A stretch of 7,831 nucleotides of DNA from DASTWM01 sp035765855. GTDB lineage: Bacteria > Chloroflexota > Chloroflexia > Chloroflexales > Roseiflexaceae. The stretch is taken from positions 1 to 7,831 of the forward strand of contig DASTWM010000523.1 in the NCBI GenBank assembly GCA_035765855.1. The letters are read 5' to 3'. The position numbers were made by a program, and so were the translations under genes. Under the pieces are notes generated by a model. That model did no database searches. It was not told the DNA's origin and saw only the letters and a list, made by a program, of their open reading frames with translations. Numbering within the stretch: the first letter of the stretch is position 1; each line of letters opens with the position of its first letter. Below are positions 1-4,867 of the stretch, piece after piece.

Positions 1-1
1 T

Positions 2-250
2 GCTGATGTTGCTGCGCCATTTCAAGAGGTTTGGCAAGCGCGCGGTGGCGGAGCAATGCTCGGTCCGGCGCTCAGCCCAGCCGTTCGCATGCCGGATGGC
101 ACGCTGATTCAGTTCTTTGTCTACGGCACGCTGGAGCAGCCGCCCGGCGGCACGCCAACGCTCGGCGCGAGCGGTCGCCGCCTGCTCGATGCGCGCGGGC
201 TGACAGAAGATCAGCAAATTATCATGAGCGCGCAGTATGCACAAAAGTAA
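2..250 (+). CDS. C-terminal fragment of an unidentified, possibly exported protein
   Basis: The reading frame is open from the window edge to a TAA at 248-250, giving the last 82 residues of a gene that starts upstream. An internal ATG at 56 is not a convincing start, because the frame and its sequence character continue to the edge and no ribosome binding site precedes it. The fragment has a pattern F-x3-W-x3-GG-x4-G-x2-LS, followed by an aromatic stretch (IQFFVYGTLE) and a short Gly/Pro linker. This resembles the repeat units built around a Trp and a Gly-Gly that are common in secreted Chloroflexota proteins (similar to LGFP-type repeats). That resemblance is from memory and is an inference; the catalytic or binding role of the full protein cannot be told from this piece. 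The stop codon lies two bases before the palindromic repeat at 252-465. Confidence 0.6.
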   Translation, partial: ADVAAPFQEVWQARGGGAMLGPALSPAVRMPDGTLIQFFVYGTLEQPPGGTPTLGASGRRLLDARGLTEDQQIIMSAQYAQK

Positions 251-251
251 G

Positions 252-465
252 CCACAGAGATCACAGAGGACACAGAGGTTTACGTTTTTACTCACTCACC
301 TTACGCAGCCCAGGCGTTGTACGAATACTTCCTGCGAGTTGTGGCGCGGCCTGGCAATCCGCGCTACGTGTGCATTGCACTGGTCATGCGTTAACTCGCG
401 CTCCACGCGCAGCAGCATATGCTGCGTAAGGTGAGTTACTCAGTGATCTCTGTACTCTCTGTAGT
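252..465. mobile_element. MITE-like imperfect palindromic repeat
   Basis: The region is an imperfect inverted repeat of about 214 bases. The outer left arm has three CACAGAG-type units (253-277). The right arm (441-463) reads CTACAGAGAG-TACAGAGATC on the opposite strand, and the 11-mer ACAGAGATCAC at 254-264 has its exact reverse complement at 443-453. The inner arms are a perfect 16-bp inverted repeat, 294-309 against 421-436 (ACTCACCTTACGCAGC). Further nested pairs are 310-315/349-354, 334-340/393-399 and a perfect 14-base palindrome at 412-425. No coding potential is seen and no clear target-site duplication is visible. Tandem CACAGAG units at the ends of small dispersed palindromes occur in several bacterial phyla, so a non-autonomous repeat family is the best reading. 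It sits immediately after a stop codon and could also act in mRNA 3'-end formation. Confidence 0.6.
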
Positions 466-537
466 TCAATATCGGCGCTACATGCGTTTCTAATAATGCC
501 CTCATCATGCCAGCCTACTATTACAGACGCTTGTGAA

Positions 538-543
538 TACAAT
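538..543 (+). promoter_or_regulatory. possible -10 element for the peptidase gene
   Basis: TACAAT matches the sigma70 -10 consensus at five of six positions and lies 28 bases before the chosen start codon. No acceptable -35 hexamer is found at 16-18 bases upstream, so this is only a candidate. The rest of 466-571 holds no gene that I can support. Confidence 0.25.
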
Positions 544-571
544 GCAACAAAACATTTTCGAAAGGAACATC

Positions 572-2518
572 ATGGTTCGACGTTTTGGGATTTTACTGGT
601 TGCGGTGCTGCTGACGGCATGCACGCCGCTGGCACAGCGCACCGTTACCGAGCTGCCAACAAGCGCCGCCGTTCCAACGACCGGCGTAGTAGAACCGGCG
701 GCAACGACGACCGGCGATAGCGCCACGGCTGTGCCAGCGGCGCTCGACGATCAAGCCACGCTTGACGCGGCCAAGCCTCTGGCGCGCGATCAACTGGCGC
801 TCGCCGAGCAGTTCAAGGGCATCGGCGACGTACCGGCGGTGGCGCGCACGACGCCGCTTAACGTCAAAGTTGGTGACACCGAGAACTTCTGGGTGTCGGA
901 CCTCAGCACCAACCAACAGTACCAGGTGCAGGCGAAGCTGCGCTACGCCGGGCCGGTGGCGCTGATGTACATTGATACGCAACTTGATGTGCCGCAGAGC
1001 GGTATTGAAAGCGCGGCGAAAGAGTTCGAGCAGAAGATCTACCCGCGCGATCATGAACTATTCGGAACCGAGCGCTCGCCCGGCGTGGATGGCGACCCGC
1101 GCATTACCATTTTGACCACCGAGGTACGCGGCGCGGGCGGCTACTTTTCGTCGGCTGACAGTGTTGTGAAGGCGGTGAATCGCTTCAGCAACGAGCGCGA
1201 GATGTTCATCATTGGTTTCATGCCGGGCACACCCGGTTTCAACTCGACGCTGGCGCACGAATTTCAGCACATGATCGAGGCCAACGAGCAGCAGCGCAGC
1301 CCAAGCTGGTTCAATGAAGGCCTATCCACGCTGGCCGAGGATTTGAATGGCTACATTGACCAGAGTACAGCGCTGCTGGCGATCAAGAATCCCAACGTGC
1401 AGCTCAACGCATGGTCGTACAACGCCGCGCAGACCGGCGAGCACTACGGCACGTCACAGTTGTTCATGCGCTACTTTTACGAGCAGTACGTGCAGAATGG
1501 CAGCATGAGCGATTTCATCAAGGCCGATGCCGGCAACAATCCTGAGGTTTTTGCGCAAGCTGCGGCCAGGAAGCGCGGCGACATCACAAGCTTCGCTCAT
1601 CTGGTGGCCGACTGGAGCGTGGCGAACCTGCTCAACGATCCGTCGATCGACGGCGGGCGCTACGCCTACAAGCTGCTGCCTGCAACGGTAAAGCCCGAGC
1701 AGGCCGCGCAACGTGGCGACGGCACGCTGCACCAGTTTGCGCCACGTTATCTTAAGCTGCCGAACGGCCCGGCCACAATCACCTTCGACGGCAGCGACAC
1801 GATTGGGGTGACAAGCACTCAGCCGCACAGCGGAACGCATGCATGGTGGAGCAACCGTGGCGACGACAGCATGATGACGCTGACACGCGCCTTCGACCTG
1901 AGCAGCGTCAAGCAGGCGACGCTTCAGGTGGCAACATGGTACGAACTGGAGAAGGATTGGGACTACGGCTTTGCCACCGTTTCGACCGATGGCGGCAAGA
2001 CATGGAAAACACTGAAGGGTAGCACAACCACGACGGAAGACCCGCAGGGCCATAATTATGGCAACGCGCTCAACGGCGTGAGCGGCGCGCCCGAGGCACA
2101 AACCGATTCAGACACGCGCGGGCAGTGGGTTGACGAACAGTTCGATCTGTCGGACTACGCGGGCCAGAAGATTCTGTTGCGCTTCCTGGTGGTGAACGAC
2201 GACGCGTACAACGCGCCCGGCATGCTGATCGACGACATCCGTATCCCGGAGCTCAATTACAGCGACGACGTTGAGCAGGGTGACGGCGGCTGGGAAGCGC
2301 AGGGCTTTGTGCGTACCACTGCCGAACTGCCACAAGAATGGACCGTGCGGCTGGTGCGGCAGAGCAGCGCTGGCACTACAGTCGAGCGCGTGCTGGTGGA
2401 CGAGCAAGGCCGCGCCACGGTGCAACTCAAAGGTGGCGAGAGCGGCACGCTGGTGGTCATCCCAACGACGAGACACACCACGGAGTTGGCGCACTTTACG
2501 TATCACGTCCAACAGTAG
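572..2518 (+). CDS. secreted lipoprotein zinc metallopeptidase (HExxH), M6/M30-like
   Basis: The start at 572 is chosen because GAAAGGA (560-566) lies five bases upstream and the product then begins with a lipoprotein signal (two Arg, hydrophobic run, lipobox LTAC with Cys17). An ATG-like upstream start at 533 would add 13 polar residues before the signal. A Thr/Ala/Pro-rich linker follows to about residue 50. The catalytic motif HEFQH is at 229-233, with zinc ligands His229 and His233 and catalytic Glu230. It is followed by WFNEGLSTLAE, in which Glu249 is the likely third ligand. Residues from about 399 to 560 form a beta-rich module with FDLSSVKQATL, a DGGKTW turn and LIDDI, like the C-terminal sandwich of immune-inhibitor-A (M6) peptidases; a last beta domain (about 563-648) has GDGGWEAQGF. 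The protein (648 residues) probably sits on the outer face of the cytoplasmic membrane and degrades external proteins. The exact peptidase family is uncertain. Confidence 0.85.
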   Translation: MVRRFGILLVAVLLTACTPLAQRTVTELPTSAAVPTTGVVEPAATTTGDSATAVPAALDDQATLDAAKPLARDQLALAEQFKGIGDVPAVARTTPLNVKVGDTENFWVSDLSTNQQYQVQAKLRYAGPVALMYIDTQLDVPQSGIESAAKEFEQKIYPRDHELFGTERSPGVDGDPRITILTTEVRGAGGYFSSADSVVKAVNRFSNEREMFIIGFMPGTPGFNSTLAHEFQHMIEANEQQRSPSWFNEGLSTLAEDLNGYIDQSTALLAIKNPNVQLNAWSYNAAQTGEHYGTSQLFMRYFYEQYVQNGSMSDFIKADAGNNPEVFAQAAARKRGDITSFAHLVADWSVANLLNDPSIDGGRYAYKLLPATVKPEQAAQRGDGTLHQFAPRYLKLPNGPATITFDGSDTIGVTSTQPHSGTHAWWSNRGDDSMMTLTRAFDLSSVKQATLQVATWYELEKDWDYGFATVSTDGGKTWKTLKGSTTTTEDPQGHNYGNALNGVSGAPEAQTDSDTRGQWVDEQFDLSDYAGQKILLRFLVVNDDAYNAPGMLIDDIRIPELNYSDDVEQGDGGWEAQGFVRTTAELPQEWTVRLVRQSSAGTTVERVLVDEQGRATVQLKGGESGTLVVIPTTRHTTELAHFTYHVQQ

Positions 2519-2532
2519 CTATCATCTTTTTC

Positions 2533-2561
2533 TTGACAAGGCCAATGCCCTGCGCTACTAT
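2533..2561 (+). promoter_or_regulatory. sigma70-type promoter for the small lipoprotein gene
   Basis: A perfect -35 hexamer TTGACA (2533-2538) and a -10 hexamer TACTAT (2556-2561, four of six consensus positions) are separated by exactly 17 bases. Transcription would begin near 2568, giving a leader of about 28 bases that includes the GAGAGG ribosome binding site at 2587-2592. The peptidase stop codon is at 2516-2518, so the promoter fills almost the whole gap, and the small gene is likely expressed independently of the peptidase gene. Confidence 0.7.
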
Positions 2562-2595
2562 GCGCCTCCTGAAGTAACATACATGTGAGAGGCTT

Positions 2596-2841
2596 ATGCT
2601 CAAGACAACATACACACGCCTGATTGGAGCATTACTCGTTCTAGCGGCGCTGCTGGCGGGCTGCGCGACTGGGGCCGCGCCGACGACCGCGCCGACAACC
2701 GAAAGCGCCCCGACCCAAGGCCCATCAGAGACACAGTCAAATAACCAGAATGCGGCCTACCCTCCACCGACGAGTGGCGAATCGACGGCATATCCGCTCG
2801 TTGAAGAAACGCCGACGGCGTACCCTTCACCGCAGCAATAG
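2596..2841 (+). CDS. small lipoprotein with Thr/Pro-rich tail and Tyr-Pro motifs
   Basis: This 81-residue product starts at ATG 2596, three bases after GAGAGG (2587-2592). It has a short basic N-region, a hydrophobic segment (about residues 9-21) and a clear lipobox LAGC with Cys23, so the mature lipid-anchored part would be 59 residues. The tail is low complexity: APTTAPTTESAPT, then polar N/Q, then three AYP motifs (AYPPP, AYPLVEE, AYPSPQQ). No known catalytic domain is visible and I do not recognise a family. Short Tyr-Pro-rich lipoprotein tails are a recurrent style in Chloroflexota, but their function is unknown to me. It has its own promoter (2533-2561), and a separate promoter follows for nusA, so it need not belong functionally to the nusA operon. 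Confidence 0.8.
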   Translation: MLKTTYTRLIGALLVLAALLAGCATGAAPTTAPTTESAPTQGPSETQSNNQNAAYPPPTSGESTAYPLVEETPTAYPSPQQ

Positions 2842-2861
2842 CGCGTTGCAAGGCAAAAGGT

Positions 2862-2890
2862 TTGCACAACCCGTGTGAGAATGGTATACT
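2862..2890 (+). promoter_or_regulatory. sigma70-type promoter with extended -10 driving nusA
   Basis: The -35 hexamer TTGCAC (2862-2867) and the -10 hexamer TATACT (2885-2890) are 17 bases apart, and TGG directly before the -10 supplies the extended TGn motif (2882-2884). The start of transcription is expected near 2897. This is the best promoter before nusA-ylxR-infB-rbfA, and no comparable one is seen in the later gaps. The -10 box is inside the dyad at 2872-2901. Confidence 0.75.
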
Positions 2891-2901
2891 GTAATCACAC
2901 G
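2872..2901. promoter_or_regulatory. 30-bp dyad centred on the nusA -10 box (operator candidate)
   Basis: The 7-bp arms CGTGTGA (2872-2878) and TCACACG (2895-2901) are exact reverse complements. The palindrome GTATAC (2884-2889), which overlaps the -10 box, shares the same centre at 2886.5. Together 11 of the 15 symmetric pairs are complementary. A homodimeric repressor bound here would cover the -10 box and the start site. The regulator is unknown; the half-site resembles TGTGA of CRP-type sites, but the 16-base spacing differs from the usual six. Confidence 0.4.
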
Positions 2902-2916
2902 AAACGGCTGGTACCG

Positions 2917-2946
2917 GAAAAGTGGGGTCTCCCCACTTTTCTTGTT
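2917..2946 (+). terminator. intrinsic-terminator-like hairpin in the nusA leader (attenuator candidate)
   Basis: GAAAAGTGGGG (2917-2927) pairs perfectly with CCCCACTTTTC (2931-2941) around a TCT loop. Counted as a terminator, it is a GC-rich 6-bp stem with an upstream A-tract and a downstream T-tract TTTTCTTGTT (2937-2946) that is interrupted by C and G. It begins about 20 bases after the predicted transcription start and ends before the nusA ribosome binding site. It therefore lies downstream of the nusA promoter rather than before it, which points to attenuation of the operon and not to ending the lipoprotein transcript alone. Upstream transcripts would also meet it. No clear competing antiterminator pairing is seen. 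Confidence 0.7.
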
Positions 2947-2972
2947 GTGACGTTCAGAATAGAGGAAAAAGC

Positions 2973-4391
2973 ATGAAGAGCGACTTCTACGCGGCCATCT
3001 CACAGATCGCAGCAGAGCGGGGCATCCCGAAAGAAGCGATCATCGGCCAGGTCGAGAAGGCGCTTGTGACCGCCTACCGGCGCACGTTGGGCAATAATCC
3101 TCCACCAATCGAGATCAACGTGACGCTCGATCCGCAAACGGGTCTGGCGCATGTGTTTGCCGAAAAGCAGGTGGTTGATGAAGTGTTCGACGACCGCTTT
3201 GAAATAGATATCGAAGATGCGAGGCGACACAAGCCTGACGTTCAGCTTGGCGAATCCATCATGGTGGAGAGCACGCCGAATGACTTCGGTCGTATCGCGG
3301 CGCAAACCGCCAAGCAGGTTATTTTACAGGGCATTAAAGAGGTCGAGCGCGAGCATGTGTACGGCGAGTACATGGATCGCGAGGGCGAACTCATCACGGC
3401 GACGGTGCAGCGCATCGCCAAGGGCAATGTCATTCTGGAGATGGGCAAGGCCGAGGCCGTGCTGCCGCCCAAGGAGCAGGTCGACAACGACCGCTACTAT
3501 CATGGGCAGCGTCTCAAGGTCTACCTGAACGAGATTCGCAAGGAAGAGCGTGGGCCGCGCCTGATTGTTTCACGCGCGAACAAGCAGCTCATCCTGCGGC
3601 TGTTCGAGATGGAGGTGCCGGAGATTTACAACGGCACGGTCGAGATCAAGTCGATCGCGCGCGAGCCGGGGCTGCGCACCAAGGTTGCCGTGATGGCGCG
3701 CCAGGAAGGCATCGATCCGGTTGGATCATGCGTTGGCATGCGCGGCATCCGCATCCAGAATATTGTCAACGAACTGAACAACGAGAAGATCGACGTTGTA
3801 CAATATTCGTCCGACCCGAAAGAATTCATCGCCAACGCGCTTTCGCCCGCGCAGGTCGTGGAAGTGCAGTTGCGCGACGACGAGCATGCGGCGACCGTGA
3901 TTGTGCCAGACAAGCAGCTTTCGCTGGCGATTGGCAAGGAAGGCCAGAACGTGCGTCTGGCCGCCAAACTGAGTGGCTGGCGGATCGACATCAAGAGCGC
4001 ATCGGCGCTGCTTGACGAGGAGCGCGAGGCGGCTGAGGCCCGCGATGCTGCCGAGGCTGAGGCCATGGCGACCGAGGTAGCGCTGGCGAACGCCCGCGTG
4101 GAAACGCGCAAGGTGCGCGCCGACGGCACTGTGGTGTACCAGAACGCCCATTACGGCCCGCTCGGCGACGACATGATCGGCGAGCCGGTGCAGTTGCGCG
4201 CGACGCCGAGCAAACTCTATATTTACCATGACGACCGGCTGATTGCCTCATACATTATCGACGAACAGGACGCGCCAGGCGCAGACAACGGCGACGATGG
4301 CATGATGACCAGCGATGAGTCGGAGGTTCCCGTCGATGAGTCGGAGGTCGCCGTTGATGAAGGCGACGGCATGCCCGGCGATGAAGAATAA
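2973..4391 (+). CDS. nusA: transcription termination/antitermination factor NusA
   Basis: NusA binds RNA polymerase near the RNA exit channel and promotes pausing, hairpin-dependent termination and antitermination. The start at ATG 2973 has AGAGGA (2961-2966) upstream and gives 472 residues; an in-frame GTG at 2922 lies inside the terminator-like hairpin and lacks a binding site. Domains: N-terminal polymerase-binding domain (1 to about 130, starting MKSDFYAAISQIAAERG), S1 RNA-binding domain (about 138-202), KH1 with GSCVGMRG at 251-258, and KH2 with IGKEG at 320-324 (GxxG loop GKEG at 321-324). About 125 residues follow KH2: an Ala/Glu helix, a small beta-like stretch (393-430, HYGPLGDDMIG to ASYIID) and an acidic tail that ends in DESEV repeats. 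That tail does not look like the two helix-hairpin acidic repeats of Escherichia coli NusA. It is first in the operon with ylxR, infB and rbfA; rimP is not directly upstream. Confidence 0.97.
   Translation: MKSDFYAAISQIAAERGIPKEAIIGQVEKALVTAYRRTLGNNPPPIEINVTLDPQTGLAHVFAEKQVVDEVFDDRFEIDIEDARRHKPDVQLGESIMVESTPNDFGRIAAQTAKQVILQGIKEVEREHVYGEYMDREGELITATVQRIAKGNVILEMGKAEAVLPPKEQVDNDRYYHGQRLKVYLNEIRKEERGPRLIVSRANKQLILRLFEMEVPEIYNGTVEIKSIAREPGLRTKVAVMARQEGIDPVGSCVGMRGIRIQNIVNELNNEKIDVVQYSSDPKEFIANALSPAQVVEVQLRDDEHAATVIVPDKQLSLAIGKEGQNVRLAAKLSGWRIDIKSASALLDEEREAAEARDAAEAEAMATEVALANARVETRKVRADGTVVYQNAHYGPLGDDMIGEPVQLRATPSKLYIYHDDRLIASYIIDEQDAPGADNGDDGMMTSDESEVPVDESEVAVDEGDGMPGDEE
4314..4363 (+). repeat. 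21-bp tandem repeat in the NusA acidic tail
   Basis: The 14-mer GATGAGTCGGAGGT occurs at 4314-4327 and again at 4335-4348, a 21-base period that encodes DESEVPV-DESEVAV. A decayed third copy starts at 4356 (GATGAAGGCGA). The repeat preserves frame and adds acidic heptads at the end of NusA, so it is likely a recent slippage or duplication in a weakly constrained tail. Confidence 0.75.
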
Positions 4392-4402
4392 CCAGCGTTG
4401 CA

Positions 4403-4451
4403 CATGGATGATGTGCTCCACGGCTGTGTAAGCCGCTGCCCATCATCCATG
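4403..4451 (+). promoter_or_regulatory. nested stem-loop between nusA and ylxR
   Basis: CATGGATGATG (4403-4413) pairs perfectly with CATCATCCATG (4441-4451), an 11-bp stem. Inside it CGGCT (4421-4425) pairs with AGCCG (4431-4435) around a GTGTA loop, separated from the outer stem by an internal loop. No T-tract follows, so it is not an intrinsic terminator. The structure ends ten bases before the ylxR start and no Shine-Dalgarno sequence is visible there, so it may act on ylxR translation or as an RNA-processing or stability element. This role is inference. Confidence 0.6.
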
Positions 4452-4461
4452 GTCGATTGTT

Positions 4462-4788
4462 ATGAAAAAGCAAGCTAAAGGACCTCGCCCAAAACATGTG
4501 CCACAGCGCACGTGCATCGCGTGTCGTAAGACAGATGCCAAGCGAGGATTGATACGCCTTGTGCGCGATGCCGATGGGCGTGTTGTGGTTGACCCAACAG
4601 GCAAACGCTCCGGTCGGGGCGCGTACCTGTGTCACGAGCCTGCATGCTGGGAGCAGGCTTTGAAACGAAACGGTTTGGCGCGCGCGTTGCGCCTGGAAGC
4701 GCTGCCTCCCGACGATCTCGCGGCGCTGCAACAAACGGCTCAAACGCTTGACGACCAAGCGAACCCATATCAATATTCCGCCACATGA
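4462..4788 (+). CDS. ylxR: YlxR-family RNA-binding protein (DUF448)
   Basis: The 108-residue product has the family signature: HVPQRTCIACR near the N-terminus (Cys18, Cys21), then LIRLVRDADGRVVVDP, and GRGAYLC (51-57) followed by Cys62. YlxR proteins are small basic RNA-binding proteins; the Bacillus subtilis member binds the RNase P RNA and modulates its activity (named RnpM). The four cysteines in two pairs could bind a metal, but the solved family structure known to me has none, so this is open. The ATG at 4462 is chosen because the basic MKKQAKGPRPK extension suits the family; an in-frame GTG at 4498 would start directly at the core but trims the basic part. No clear Shine-Dalgarno sequence precedes 4462, and a stable stem-loop ends just upstream. 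The location between nusA and infB is the usual one. The ylxQ (L7Ae-like) gene that often follows is absent. Confidence 0.92.
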   Translation: MKKQAKGPRPKHVPQRTCIACRKTDAKRGLIRLVRDADGRVVVDPTGKRSGRGAYLCHEPACWEQALKRNGLARALRLEALPPDDLAALQQTAQTLDDQANPYQYSAT

Positions 4789-4853
4789 TCGAGCGTCATA
4801 CTATGTTGTCATAAACACAAGACGTCTGTCAGCGCTCGATGTCGGTTGGCGGC

Positions 4854-4861
4854 AGGGAGGA
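4854..4861 (+). promoter_or_regulatory. strong ribosome binding site that fixes the infB start
   Basis: AGGGAGGA lies six bases before ATG 4868. It is the best Shine-Dalgarno sequence in the window and decides between the ATG at 4868 and upstream in-frame codons that overlap ylxR. The 79-base gap between ylxR and infB otherwise holds no good promoter. Confidence 0.8.
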
Positions 4862-4867
4862 ACGACG

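Noticed and set aside
31..429. Plus-strand open frame of 132 codons over the gene end and the palindrome, with an HRDHRGHRG-like stretch
   Set aside because: It overlaps the real fragment frame and the Arg/His/Gly stretch is a translation of the CACAGAG repeat, a common source of false proteins.
2922..2972. In-frame upstream GTG start for nusA
   Set aside because: It lies inside the terminator-like hairpin and adds 17 residues not typical of NusA; ATG 2973 has AGAGGA and the usual N-terminus.
4788..4840. 8-bp inverted repeat ATCGAGCG/CGCTCGAT in the ylxR-infB gap
   Set aside because: The loop is 37 bases and there is no T-tract; it is too weak to support a terminator or a defined regulatory element.
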